This document shows, in pieces, positions 42,476 to 55,554 of a DNA stretch of 64,000 nucleotides. The DNA comes from Helichrysum umbraculigerum (Eukaryota > Streptophyta > Magnoliopsida > Asterales > Asteraceae). Numbering within the stretch: position 1 is the first letter of the stretch; every line of letters begins with the position of its first letter. The translations under genes were made by a program, and so were the position numbers. Under the pieces are notes generated by a model. The model did not search any database, was not told where the DNA came from, and saw nothing but the letters and a program-made list of their open reading frames with translations. The stretch lies in contig CATIUR010000001.1 of NCBI GenBank assembly GCA_949592205.1, positions 336,294,250 through 336,358,249 of the forward strand, written 5' to 3'.

Positions 42476-43447
42476 ATGCCTCCTAAACGACCAACTTTCA
42501 CTCTAGCTGAGCAAGATCAAATCATTAATCAAGCAGTGACTGCGACCCTAGCTGCTCAGAACCAAGTAAAGCCTTGCACTTTTAGGGATTTCCTGAGGTG
42601 CGAACCCCCAAACTTCGTCGGGACTGAAGGAGCTGTCGGATTAATTCGATGGTTCGAGAGAATGGAATCTATTTTCCACATGTGCAACTGCCCCGACGAC
42701 TGCAAAGTCTTGTACGCCACATATACCCTCCAGGATGATGCCTCTACCTGGTGGAATTTTCACGCCCGAACTGTAGGTATCGACACTGCTCACGAACTTT
42801 CGTGGGAAGACCTGAAACAAATCATGAAGGACAAGTATTGCCCCGTCGAAGTACTTCACAAACTCGAGGACGAACTTTGGTTTCTCACCGTAAAAGACAA
42901 CGACATCGAAACATATACCAATCAGTTCCAACAACTAGCATCCCTTTGTCCAAACATAGTAAACCCTGAAAACAAACGAATCGGGAGATACATTGGTGGA
43001 CTCCCGTTGCTAATTGAGGGAATGGTCACCGCCTCTAAACCCACTACTATTGAAGAGGCTATTCGCATGGCCCACAGACTCATGGCACAGGTGGTTCGAC
43101 GCGGGCCACCTGCAACGGAAAACAATCAAGAAAAAGGGAATGGAAGTTCCAGCTCTAGCCAAAATCCAACGAATCAACATGAACCCTTGAGGTCCTACGC
43201 TGCTGAACCCAACGACCGACAAGGCTATGCGGGTAACAAACCATTTTGTCACGGCTGCAAACGTCATCATGACGGAATTTGCGGATTACCCTGCGAAAGA
43301 TGCCAACGATATGGACATGTAATCCGGGACTGCAGAGTTCCCGCCAATCCCGACTCTCGAAGGATATGCTTCAAATGTAAGGAACCTGGTCATTACAAGA
43401 AGGACTGCCCAAAAAGACGCAAAATTCACCTTATCGACTCCGAGTAA
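42476..43447 (+). CDS. gag: Gag of the young gag-only element, two zinc knuckles
   Basis: 323 residues from the ATG at 42476, the first after the leader. This start matches that of the related gag at 59225, both beginning with Met-Pro-Pro and a basic residue. The capsid region (about residues 30-200) has the Retrotrans_gag pattern: FRDFLRCEPPNFVGTEGAVG, WFERMESIFHMCNC, ASTWWNFHAR, and IETYTNQFQQLASLCPNIV. The C-terminal part has a CHGCKRHHDGIC pair, then CX2CX4HX4C knuckles CERCQRYGHVIRDC and CFKCKEPGHYKKDC for RNA binding. The ORF is intact, yet no protease, RT or integrase follows; after the stop there is only about 500 bp of non-coding sequence to the purine tract. It probably makes particles that borrow polymerase. 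Confidence 0.92.
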   Translation: MPPKRPTFTLAEQDQIINQAVTATLAAQNQVKPCTFRDFLRCEPPNFVGTEGAVGLIRWFERMESIFHMCNCPDDCKVLYATYTLQDDASTWWNFHARTVGIDTAHELSWEDLKQIMKDKYCPVEVLHKLEDELWFLTVKDNDIETYTNQFQQLASLCPNIVNPENKRIGRYIGGLPLLIEGMVTASKPTTIEEAIRMAHRLMAQVVRRGPPATENNQEKGNGSSSSSQNPTNQHEPLRSYAAEPNDRQGYAGNKPFCHGCKRHHDGICGLPCERCQRYGHVIRDCRVPANPDSRRICFKCKEPGHYKKDCPKRRKIHLIDSE

Positions 43448-43955
43448 ATCAAATAAATCTCCAACAATAATGTAAGTACAATCTCTCCCCGAAAACATGG
43501 CTCTTCAATTATAGGTCCGTTCAACACGTACTTATTATCCCCGATATCATTTTATTGACTTAATGTCGATTACATCATAGGGCTAGTGACCTAGACCCAA
43601 GTAAAACTTAAAAGTTTGCTTTCAGCAGACTAACCGACTGAACATTCACCAACTACTTAGTCCTGATAGGACTATTCACTAAACGGTCACTATGTGACAA
43701 ATATCTAGTCCCGAATGGACTACGACGTAAACGGTTATCTAGCAATCACAAAATAATCATACACCCGACAAACAATATGGTCAGAATATGACTACAACGA
43801 TAAACCGCGACTCAGTCAGGGATTGACTGCCATTCAACTCCATTATAAGGCATGATATGTCTGCAATCTTTTCGACAAAAACCTCGTACGTGCATTGCTT
43901 CCCAGACCACGCGCGACCCCGACCTCATTTTAAATTTCGGGACGAAATTTTCTTA
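43448..43955 (+). other. Non-coding stretch between gag and purine tract
   Basis: No ORF. Near its end is AAATTTCGGGACGAAATTT, a palindromic motif that is widespread just upstream of the purine tract in plant Ty3/gypsy elements and is also present at 61352. Confidence 0.7.
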
Positions 43956-43967
43956 ACAGGGGGAGAA
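43956..43967 (+). promoter_or_regulatory. Polypurine tract of the young gag-only element
   Basis: ACAGGGGGAGAA directly before the 3' LTR start TGTAACACC. Confidence 0.85.
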
Positions 43968-46021
43968 TGTAACACCTGGTCAAAAAGTCAACTTGCGCGT
44001 CTAATTTAAACTTTTTATAATTGTATTATTATATACAATTATAACTCAGCGAGCGAAAACTTTACATTTTATATAATGAATAGTGATTATGTAATAATCA
44101 CAAATAAAACCATTTGAAGTCACATTAGATTTTAAATTGAATAAAACTATTTTTAATTTAATTAATTACTAATCGAAAGAACGGAAATATAAATCTAAAA
44201 ATATTAAATTTATATATATTATTCGGGTACAAAATACGGGTATTTTACACTGCAAAATAGGAACGAAGTGGGGGAAAACTCCTCCCCACCCCTTTGGATC
44301 AGCCACCCAACCCCCCAAACCCCTCCCATTTCATTTCATTTCTTTCTATCTCATTTTCTTTTCACACACAAACACTCTCCACCCAATTACCACAAATTTT
44401 TGGAACTACAAATCGACACACGAAATTTACATTTTCGGGATCACCAACAAGAGAGGAGCAACATTAACAAAGGCCACACCTTCGTTTTCTTCCTCGTTTG
44501 GCCTCGATTCGCAATTGTAAGAAATTTCTAAATCTTTAGATCTAATCATTTTGGTGTAATGTTTGGGTGTAATAATGCTTACACAACTTAGTTATAACCT
44601 AAACAACAAAGAAAACATGATTTTACAGCTTGAAAATACGTTAGATTTGCGATTTTGATCGGAAAAACGCGACAGCCGCGAGTTTCTGGGCTGGTGTTCA
44701 TCCATGCGACACAACGCTTGTGTCGCATGTTGTGTCGCATAATTCCATTTGTGTCGTATCTTATGTCACATAAACTACCCATGCGACACAACGCTTGTGT
44801 CGTACTCTATGTCGCACCTTGTGTCGTATTTCCATACGACACAACCCTTATGTCGCTAGTGATTTAGCATCGCAAGCTTTTGCGACACAACCACTGTGTC
44901 GCAGAGCTCTTATGTCGCACTCCATGTGACACAACCCTTGTGTCGCATGACACGTTTTTGTGTCGCATGTTATGTCGCAGAAAACAGAAAGTTTAAAAAC
45001 TCACATTTCCACTAAGTGTCGAGACCCTAAATTTTATCACTTGATTTCACCCAATTTCAAGTCCAGATGCGTTTTTCCTTAAAGCAATATAGTAGAAATA
45101 AAAATTTTCCAAGCTGACCTGGCAGCTCGACCCCAGCCAGGGGCTCTGCCCCTTGGACCCCGCCAGGGGCTGCCGCCCCTTGGACCCCGCTAACCAGGGG
45201 CGCTGCCCCCGGACCCCCGTACACCATTCCCAGACTTCAACAACAAATGCATACATGAACAACTCGCTTAGACAAACTGATTTGTCTCATACTTATATAA
45301 CCTCACGTGTTTAGGACACTAGAAGGTTACCATTCGGACGTCGCGCGTATCATCGTATCGCTAACAACTCACAGGTGAGTTTCATAGCCCCACTCTTTCA
45401 ACTGTTTTACTGTTTTTGGGGTGAAACACATGCACAACAACTGTTTTCGAATTATATTAATAATCTTTTATAATTCACAATCAATTATATTACTGTATGT
45501 AATACAAATGTGTAATACTTAGGAATTACACCCAACACGTCGTTTTGGAACAATATCAAGACCTAATCTAGATAGGTCACAATCGTACACTATCAGATTG
45601 TTGGAAAACAATTACCTAGACATAACTTGATATAGTTAGTACTATTCATTGGCCATATTGTCGCGGGACAATATTATCCAATACATTAGAACTAGTTAGT
45701 TCTACCTACACTAGATGATATAGATACAATTACAGGATTAGTTGCTCTTTTAGGAACTAATATTTTCAATACAATTCAGGAACCTCAATATACTTGCTAG
45801 GCTTTAGGCTAGAAGTATACGATAACATAATATGTTAGTATAGATTCTTCATACTAATACACTTCAACTAGGTAATGAGCATTCATACCTAGGACCAACG
45901 TACTAATTAATATCTAAATATTTGCTTATACGTATTTAGATAAAATCAATTATTTTCATGCGTGTCATGATTGTTACTTACGTTTGCTCATTCGACAAAC
46001 ATATATATATATATTTATATA

Positions 46022-46118
<97 letters not shown>

Positions 46119-47080
46119 ACATGTTTAAATATTATCATTAGCACTTGGTGCTAACTTCAATAGTATTTATGTATATTAGTATACATACAATCATACACAC
46201 ATTCAAGCCTGACGCGTCGTTGTACGGTCGGCTCTTATTTGCAATAGCTAGTATGTCGTTGTACTGCTGGCTCTACATTTCAACTATGCTCTCGAGCACT
46301 TCATAAACGATGCCGCGGTATTGCAGCGGGCACAAAACGATACCACGGTAAAGTGGGTACAAAACGATGCCACGGTATTGCAGTGGGCACAACTTCAATC
46401 AAACAAGTCGTTGTAACTTGTATCAGTATTCAATCAAACAAGTCGTTGTAACTTGTATAACTTCAATCAAACAAGTCGTTGTAACTTGTATAACTTCAAT
46501 CAAACAAGTCGTTGTAACTTGTATAAATTCAATCAAACAAGTCGTTGTAACTTGTATCAATTTAAGACAAACAAGTCTAAGTAACTTGTAACAGTGCAAT
46601 CAACCAAAATCGGGGTATTTTGGACATTAAGTTAGACTTTTACACATTGGTGTTATAAACTTCAACGTATTACATATCAAAAATCACTGATTTTGGAAAC
46701 AACTTTACAAAACATAAATTGTTTTATTACTTTATGCTTTCAACTAACCTTCCTATGAACTCACCAGCTTTATAGCTGACCTGTTTTAGCATGTGTTCTC
46801 AGGTTGCCCAGCAGGATTAGGATTGCTTCAAGGCTTAATTAGCCCGAGTCGCATATTTTCAAACCATTGGGACTGCTCTGCATCTACTTTAGCAGTTTCA
46901 AATTTTGTACTTGGAAATCACTGTTAAACTTATAACGTTGTAAACGTTCTATTTTGGAAATGTATAATTATTTTCAAACGTCTCATTTAGAGTCGTTCAT
47001 TATGTATCTTATGCTGTGATATTTGATTTAGTGACACCCGACCCGACAGCTTCCGCAAACCGAAATTTGAGGGTGTTACA
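43968..47080 (+). repeat. 3' LTR of the young gag-only element
   Basis: 3113 bp. It differs from the 5' LTR by about ten substitutions by eye and by a much longer (AT)n tract (about 45998-46117 against 39780-39845), which explains the length difference. Confidence 0.92.
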
Positions 47081-48013
47081 CAATTCATCAATTCGAGGCA
47101 GATGGTACTTATTCTTAATAGTTCTTTAATTCAGCTCTCTGTAATCGATGCACATACGAAGGGTACCATCTTTCTTTTTCACAAACAGAACAGGTGCACC
47201 CCAAGGAGAAGAACTGGGTCTAATAAAGCCCTTATCCAACAATTCTTGAATTTGGTTCATCATTTCACGAATTTCAGAAGGAGCTAATCTATAAGGAGCC
47301 TTAGCTACCGGGGTTGAACCAGGAATCAAATCAATTTGATATTCTACCTCCCTAACTGGTGGCAAACCAGGTAACTCTTCAGGGAAAACCTCCGAGTATT
47401 CAGAAACCACTCGAATATCAGAAATAGATTTTTTTTCCAATCTAGCATCAACCACATTAGCCAGGTAGGACTCACAACCTTTAGCTAGAGATTTTCTAGC
47501 TTTCATCAAAGAAATCAATGGAATACTACCTTTTTCCCGATCTCCTCGAGCTACGACATATGACTCATCAGAGATAGGAATCTTTATCAACTTTTTATGA
47601 CATGAAATATCAGCTTTATTATGACTCAACCAATCCATACCAATAACAGCATCAAAACCAGGAATTGGCATTAAAAGAAAAGAAATCGGGAAATTATAAC
47701 CCTCTATCAATATACTGGCCCCAGTCATCGTTGTGGTAACAGGAACTATTTTACCATCAGCTACTTCAACTTCTAGAGGATTAACAATCAAGGACGGAGT
47801 CAATTTCAACTTATCACAGAAATACACAGATATAAAAGAACAATTGGCTCCAAAATCAAATAATACACGTGCTGGTACATAATTAATGAGAAAAGTACCA
47901 GTAATGACATCTTCGGTAGTAACAACTTCATCCACGGTCATCTGAAAGGCTCTTCCAGTAGCAGGTGGCGGATTCTTCCGCTTTTGACCTGAAGATGATG
48001 ACCCATTGACCAC
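47081..48013 (-). pseudogene. pol: Protease and N-terminal RT of the old chromovirus-like element
   Basis: Minus-strand frame from 48013 to the CAATT duplication. The protease region reads VLFDFGANCSFIS, where the retropepsin active site should be D-S-G or D-T-G, so the Ser/Thr is replaced by Phe and the enzyme is probably dead. A flap-like ILIEGYNFP and the helper motif VIGMDWLS follow. The RT N-terminus follows with SSPWGAPVLFVKKKDGTLRMCIDYRELN. It continues at 37748 after the inserted element. Confidence 0.9.
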
Positions 48014-49216
48014 ACCTGTTCCAAATCTCTTAGCCTCTGGACAAGCTCATGATTGATGCCCTTCTTTATGACAGTTCCAGCACACAAAATTAAGGTATGT
48101 ACAATCTTTCATAGCATGTCCAAATACACCACATTTAATACACCGAGAGGTCTATAATGTACACGGTCCAGAATGACTGGATTTACATCTAATGCACCAA
48201 GGTCTATCAACTAAACCACTACCGGTATTAGATCTCCTGCTCTTTTGGTTATCTTGGCTTTTCTGTTTGCCTTTACCAGTATCACTTTTGGATCGTTGCA
48301 GAGCTCTTTCTTAGTTTTGCAAGGTTCCAGCTCGAATATCACTATCTACAGCACGAGCTAAATTAAAAGCATGGGGAAGAGAACCTGCTAATCTAACAGT
48401 CGTTCGATAGTGTGGAGGCAAAGTTCCAACAAAATGATCAACCTTGGTTTTATCATCCGGAACCCATTGTTGCACAAATCTCAACTTTTCAGAAAACTGA
48501 TTAATAAGATCATCTATCGACATTTGATATGTCAAGTGTAAATCCATAAACTCACGTCTAATTCTAGATATGTCAAATTCAGAGCAAAACTGTTTACACA
48601 TTTCATTGTAAAAATATGACCATCGGATGGATTCTCTTTGTTGTGGAGTTAAGGATGTAGTAATGGAATCTAACTTCTTCTTCACACCTGCAAACCTCAA
48701 ATTTTCTTTCCATATCTCATAACCAATCCAAAGTCACAGAAGGATTACTGCTACCAGAATATTGTGAGGGTTTACTGGCCATAAAGGTTTTAAAAGAACA
48801 AACCTTTTGCTGTTGCTGAGGAATGGTGGAAACACTGGCAACTGATAACTGTAAGGCCCAGACGATGCTAATGGAATAGAAGTCTGATAATAAAATGGTT
48901 AAGACACTGGAATCTGAGAAGATGATACCACAGGAGATGGAACACTACTATCAATAGGATATGACTGAGACAACTGTTGTGAAGATTCAACTTCCAAAGT
49001 TCTCTGTCTAAATCTGCGAAGTTCTTGCAGGTCGTCCTCTAACTGCAACATATAATCATCTCTATCAGTTTCCCCACCCGCTGGAATAGAAGTACCAGAA
49101 TGCCCAAGTCTCTCATTGTGAGTCTCAGAAGGAGGAACATCGATTCTAGAGGCATTGTTTAGAGTATTGGTCGGTTGTTCATTATTTGCCATATCTGAAA
49201 TCACAACACATCTCAC
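48014..49216 (-). pseudogene. gag: Broken gag of the old chromovirus-like element
   Basis: The minus-strand start is near 49190 (after the primer site). The N-terminal open part ends at a stop near 48899; the capsid-like part (48700-48311: WSYFYNEMCKQFCSEFD, DLINQFSEKLRFVQQWVPDD) is in another segment. The last segment (48310-48014) holds a zinc knuckle (CWNCHKEGHQS followed by a stop and a Cys). At least two stops or frameshifts break the gene. Confidence 0.78.
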
Positions 49217-49351
49217 ATCTCGTTAATTGTTAGTACCTATTATACTAACCAATTCTCATATCATAACTAATCCCACATCTTGGAATGTTTGACTGACACA
49301 ATTAGATTTGGGATTGAACACCTTACCAATGTTCAATTCGCCCAAACCTAA

Positions 49352-49363
49352 GCTCTGATACCA
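49352..49363 (-). promoter_or_regulatory. Primer binding site of the old element
   Basis: On the minus strand TGGTATCAGAGC, 3-4 bp after the LTR end; initiator-Met tRNA type. Confidence 0.85.
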
Positions 49364-49366
49364 AAT

Positions 49367-51212
49367 TATAACACCCCTCATTTGAAGCCATTTTTTTTTA
49401 AATATCAGAAGCATAAATCCCCATATTATTAATTTATACTAAATAATCCATACATTACAGAAGTTAAATTGTTCTAAACGTTACACAGAACAGGGTGTTA
49501 TATGACTTTTCAAAACATAACACAACATAAGTTTTAGAACATTATCAGAGTACATCATCGTCAAACATTCCTTCATTTCTAACCTTCTTGCCCAAAATAT
49601 ATCAAAACATAACTTGCAAAAAGTAAAATGGTGGAATTAGCACAAAGCTAAGTGAATAGACAAGCAATTAACAGTCTAACTCAGCTTAACAAATCTATTT
49701 ACAACAACTAATCATAAACACATAATCATCTCAGAGGATCGGTGGTCCTTGAGGAACCCTCATTGCCGCGGTAGTCCTCCAAGCAACACTTATAACCAAC
49801 TACAGGCCACGCAGTGGTTTTACCGATAACTCATTGCTATCTTCAATCAACATAGGATCCATTCACAACAAATGTTCACAATTCCCATGTTGACTAACCT
49901 ATAGCAATAAAGTCCAACCGTAGTTAACCTCCACATAACATAATGCCCCAAAGGCCATGTATCACATAATCACACGTATCAATCAATCACACGTATCAAT
50001 CAGACTAACAGTCTATACACATCAAAAGTATGTTACTCGTAGTAACCAAACATGTTACACCGATTTACACTGAGAGTCACAAATCCACTCACCTGAGTAT
50101 CTCAGGATCCAAACTCAGAAGTCTTATGTTACTGAGTCTTCAGTTGGTCTGAAAACATAACAAAATATAAATCAGTACTCCTTTCATAAATTGAGTATAA
50201 TTCAATTCAAATACAAAAGATCAAACAATTAAACACCAAAATGTTTAAATCAAGTATAAGTACAACAGCCGAAAGATTCGCCGGATCGAATCCGGATCCG
50301 GTGGATCCCCTTGCTGATCCGCCGGATCCTCACCGGATCCGCCGGATACAATAATTCATATATATCAAAAATATTATTTTTTGATGACAAAATAAAAATG
50401 TAGAACCGACCAATGAGTATCCGCCGGATCCTATATTGGATCCACCGGATCCTCAAAGATTTCCTAGTATCCGCCGGATCTCCTATAGGATCCGCTGGAT
50501 CCACAACAATTTTCACTAGGATCCGCCGGATCAGGCATTGGATCCGCCGGATCCAATGGTTTTCCAGTTCATGCACATATAACAAACCCTTCTTCAATTC
50601 TTCACAAGCAAATTCACAATTTCAGTTGTTATAACATCTTTAGTTCAATAAACAACAACTAATGAACAATTCTAATCATCAAGTATCATCCTACATCAAT
50701 ACATACCAACTTTCACTTAAAATTTGATACCATACAATAACACTAATATAAATCAATTTGTAACTAAAAACTAATACATGCTTACAATTTTGAAGTAAGA
50801 ACAAGTTGATGATGATAATGCAAGACTTGAATCACTTCCCAAAACACAAACACTTTACTAGCTAATGATTCAATCAAGTTGGTTTATGGTTCTTTAGAGT
50901 TTAGGTTTTCAAGTTGAAGTTCAAATGAAACTTTCCTAATTGGGAAGGTAAATAATATAGGTCGGCTAACTTTTTAACCGACTCCGTATCCACTCAAAAC
51001 TAGTCCCCTTTTCAATCTATTGTCTGGAACCTAAAAATCATTTATAATTCCAATAATTTTATTCTACCATTAACTATATAAAGTTAAAACAAATAATAAT
51101 TTACCAGTCACAATGACTCAAAATAACAATAAATTTCCAAACTCATAATATATATATTAAATGAAGCTAAGAAATTGCCAGAATACCCTTAGCCCTTAGG
51201 GTGGATGTTACA
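49367..51212 (-). repeat. 5' LTR of the chromovirus-like element
   Basis: On the minus strand it starts TGTAACATCCACCC (51212 down) and ends GGGGTGTTATA. It carries the GGATCC palindrome array at 50276-50556 and the empty MITE site near 51051. It is better preserved at the inner end than its partner. Confidence 0.87.
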
Positions 51213-51997
51213 CCGTGATTGTAATTTAAAGATTTCTCTATTTAGTTTAAGTTTAACAGTTTTGTTTTTGGTCGTTAGGTAAATGTTTGGATGAAAACTT
51301 GATGGTATATATTTGGATGTTTAGGAACACATGTGAAGTAATAATGAATATAATAATATCATACTGATACTAAATATTAATTAATAAAAACATAATACAG
51401 TAATATGATTATTATATATAACCTATGAAACATGAAAAATAAGGAAATGAATTAATAAGGAGATGAACCAAACGATGATGTAATTAAAGAATTTAAGTAG
51501 TAACAGAAAAGAAAAGGGGAACTCAAAGGGGCATGCATTAGCATTACATCAATGGCAACAAAAGGTAGGCAAAGGGGTAAATAGATGAGATAAATTTTAC
51601 TTGAAGTGGGTAAGAAAAAAATAAGTAGAAATTTAAAGATCGAGTTGCAATATGCGAGTGGTGATTTGAAACTTCAATTAAAAAAGAAAAATAAAACCCG
51701 ATTTATATATAATGCCGGCCTGTGAGAGATTTATCATCATCATCATATGAAATAAACACGGATAACATAAGAAGAACTACTTATTGAAACAAGACATGCA
51801 TGAATCAAGTCATTATTTGAGTCATTTTTTTATGGCGATTGCATATATATATGTATGTTTAAAACGTTTACATTTACCAAGTATATTTAGGGAAGGATGT
51901 ATAAGATTGAGTTCATGGCATCCTCTCGCATCGGGTGAGGCATGCATGTGAATACTTGTTTAAACAAAATCTTATTTTAATGGTGACAAAATATTAT
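51213..51997. other. AT-rich DNA, nothing recognised
   Basis: No coding or repeat signal seen beyond low-complexity AT sequence. Confidence 0.5.
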
Positions 51998-53174
<1,177 letters not shown>

Positions 53175-53183
53175 AATAAATTA

Positions 53184-53458
53184 GAGTTAAAGCTGAAAAT
53201 CGACAACGAACTTTTACTTTTGTGTTGAGCTAGGTAATGAACTGTTTATATTACTTATATAGATAGCGAACTTTCAAATTTGTGTCGAGTTACTTAATAT
53301 GTATTACGTGGCATATTACCGTAATGACACGTAAAATAATTTTAATAACTCGACAAAAAAATAAAAGTTCACTACCTACCTACATTAGTATCATAAACGA
53401 TTCATTATCTGACTTGGTACAATATTTAAAGATCGTTGTTGATTTGTAGCTTTAACCC
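53184..53458. mobile_element. Short MITE, probably Mutator-type
   Basis: 275 bp with imperfect inverted ends of about 25 bp: GAGTTAAAGCTGAAAATC at the left, GGGTTAAAGCTACAAATC as reverse complement at the right. A 9-bp flanking repeat AATAAATTA (53175-53183) and GATAAATTA (53459-53467) matches 8 of 9. No coding capacity. Confidence 0.7.
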
Positions 53459-53467
53459 GATAAATTA

Positions 53468-54439
53468 ATATAAGTTGAATAAGTAAGAATTAAACTTACT
53501 CTAGCAAAATTTGACATACAGTTTTTATTCTAAGATGCAACAAGTTTGTTAAAAACTCGTATATTCGCAAAATTTAAAATTCGAAATACATGGGAATTGA
53601 ATTAATAATACTTGCAGTAGTGTAGTGTTTTGTTTCATGAAATCCAATTGTAATTGTAAAGCTATGATATGATTGGGTGAAAAATGGAAGTGGGATGGCA
53701 ATGGCACAAATGTCCTTAAAATACGGAACAAAGGTGACGTAAACTGACGATTATGACAACACTAAAACTCCGGAGTTGTGTGAAAGTGAATTTACTTTTT
53801 GTCAAGAGATGAAAAGGAGGCGGTCATTTAAGTAGAGCAAAATATGAAGAATTAATTTTTTTATTTTATTTTGCTGGGCAATTGCATAAATTGATCAAAT
53901 TTCTTTTTAAGATGAATAAAAATGAAATGATATAGTCACTAAAATTTTATAAAAAGGGTTTTATACGATGATGAGAACCAATATTATTAGGAGAGATAAG
54001 TAGGAGGAAAAAATAAAAAGTAATTGCGATTGATCCATCTAATATTCCACCTCATTTTGTGATTTTTTGTTTGTAAAATTTATATAAATGTAGTATGTTT
54101 TGAATAAAAATTATGTAATCTCATATATAATGACTCGAAATCTAATACATTGATAGAAAGAAAAAAGTTGAGTTGCTTGGCTTGAGTATAACCAATTTAC
54201 AATAAGTACAATAATTAATTAATGATACGGACTACTAAAAATGAAATATTCAATATGTATGTAAAAAAACCTAATTGAACCATCTAATCTAATTCTAATA
54301 AACTTAAGAATAACTTTTAAAATGGTTAAATATGCAGGCTTGATTATATTAAAATAAAAATTGAAAATATTATATAATAATATTAACTACAGGCGTCAAC
54401 TCATTGCATCTTCAATTTCATACTACTATAGTAACCACC
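53468..54439. other. AT-rich DNA, nothing recognised
   Basis: No ORF, RNA gene or element boundary that I can support. Confidence 0.5.
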
Positions 54440-54448
54440 TTTCCCGCC
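54440..54448 (+). promoter_or_regulatory. E2F-like site TTTCCCGCC
   Basis: Matches the plant E2F consensus TTTSSCGC. It lies 76 bp upstream of the ATG at 54524, a typical promoter or leader position for S-phase genes. A second GCCATTTTCCC lies nearby. No binding data are implied. Confidence 0.45.
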
Positions 54449-54523
54449 TATTAGCATTCCGCCATTTTCCCTACTTTCTAGATTTCTTGATCAAAAATAC
54501 TGCAAATTTGATCTTCCAATAAC

Positions 54524-54702
54524 ATGTCCAAAGGTAATTAATCTGCAATTTTTCTCCAATTTCCATTTGATCAAAAATGCTGCAAATTTGATCTTCCAAA
54601 TTTGGGTTGTTAATAATATTCTTGAATTTATGTAAAGATTTTGTTTTGTTCAGGAAAAGAGGTGTTCAAGATCGATGAAATGGAAGATGACTCGTCTTCC
54701 TA
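54524..54702 (+). CDS. Possible two-exon micro-ORF or truncated gene start
   Basis: ATG at 54524; exon 1 is 10 nt (54524-54533) followed by GTAATTAAT. Exon 2 starts at 54654 after TTTTGTTTTGTTCAG. Spliced, it reads 19 codons, Lys-rich then acidic, and ends with a serine run before TAG (54700-54702). The context (E2F-like site, donor, pyrimidine-rich acceptor) looks like the 5' end of a host gene whose remainder is missing or mutated. I do not recognise it. It could equally be chance. Confidence 0.3.
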
Positions 54703-54719
54703 GCATACACGAGGCAAAA

Positions 54720-55390
54720 TTTCCTAATTCTGTTAAACTTTTGAGTTTGTTCTTTCTTCTTTAAAGGAGACTGAAGATTCTGGGATCTTTTTGATGGTTT
54801 CTCTGTTTTTTCTAATGTTTTTTCTAATTCTGATAAATCTTTGATTTTTGCTTTGTTCGATAAATGAAACCAAAGATTCTGGGATCTTTTTTATGGGTTT
54901 TTTCTGTTTTTTGTTTTCCTTTCTAAATCTGATAAATCATTAATGTTGTTGCTTCGCTCATTAAATAAAAACAAAGATTTAGGGATCTTTTTATGGGGTT
55001 TTTGTGGGTATTCAATTGTTCACCGACCATGGTTAGTGCTACGGTGGTTTCTTTAATTAGAGCTTAAAATGAGAAGTAGTGATAGTGGGTTTGGCGGCCA
55101 TATTTGGGGGTATTTCCTAAAATTTGTAATGTAAATATTTTTTATACAAGCTGAAAAGATAAAATTTTGAATAGATGACTGGGTATCTATCCTCTAAATC
55201 TGATAAATCTACAATTGGGATGCTTTCTTCTTTATATGAAACCAAAGATTCTGGGATCTGTAAGGGTTTTTCTGGATATTCAATAATTAGATCACTGACG
55301 GTGGTGGCAGTGGTGCTACGGTGGTTTCTTTAGAGGTTAAAATTAGAGGTAGTGAAAGTGGGTTTCTTCTGCCGGGTATAGTTGTAAGGG
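54720..55390 (+). repeat. Degenerate tandem repeats of about 110 bp
   Basis: A unit with TCTAATTCTGATAAATCTTTG, ...AAACCAAAGATTCTGGGATC and TTTTTATGGGTTTTTCTG recurs about four times (near 54725, 54825, 54925 and 55195). A second motif, GTGCTACGGTGGTTTCTTTA, recurs at about 55037 and 55313. Non-coding. Confidence 0.65.
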
Positions 55391-55394
55391 TACC

Positions 55395-55510
55395 TGTAAC
55401 AACCCCAAATTTAGGGCCAATTTAAATTTTCCCTAATTGCGTGTTTATTACTTGTATATAATATGAAATAGGATTATATACATTATGTACTCACTATATA
55501 TATATGGATG

Positions 55511-55554
<44 letters not shown>

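Larger units (their letters stand above)
37749..47080 (+). mobile_element. Young gag-only LTR element (LARD-like)
   Basis: A 9332-bp element with LTRs 37749-40809 and 43968-47080 (TGTAACACC...GGTGTTACA) and target duplication CAATT at 37744-37748 and 47081-47085. The interior of 3.2 kb has a primer site, a long leader, an intact gag and a purine tract, but no pol. The LTRs differ by about ten bases plus an (AT)n length change, so insertion is recent. It must use reverse transcriptase and integrase supplied by another element. Confidence 0.92.
30663..51212 (-). mobile_element. Old chromovirus-like (Ty3/gypsy) element, minus strand, multiply interrupted
   Basis: LTRs are 30663-32744 and 49367-51212; PBS and PPT are recognisable. 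On the minus strand the order is gag, zinc knuckle, protease, RT, RNase H, integrase and chromodomain-like tail, with stops and frameshifts in several domains. It is interrupted by a solo LTR (34314-36789) and a gag-only element (37749-47080). The outermost approximately 48 bp of the left LTR is missing, so I cannot define a target duplication. Confidence 0.88.
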
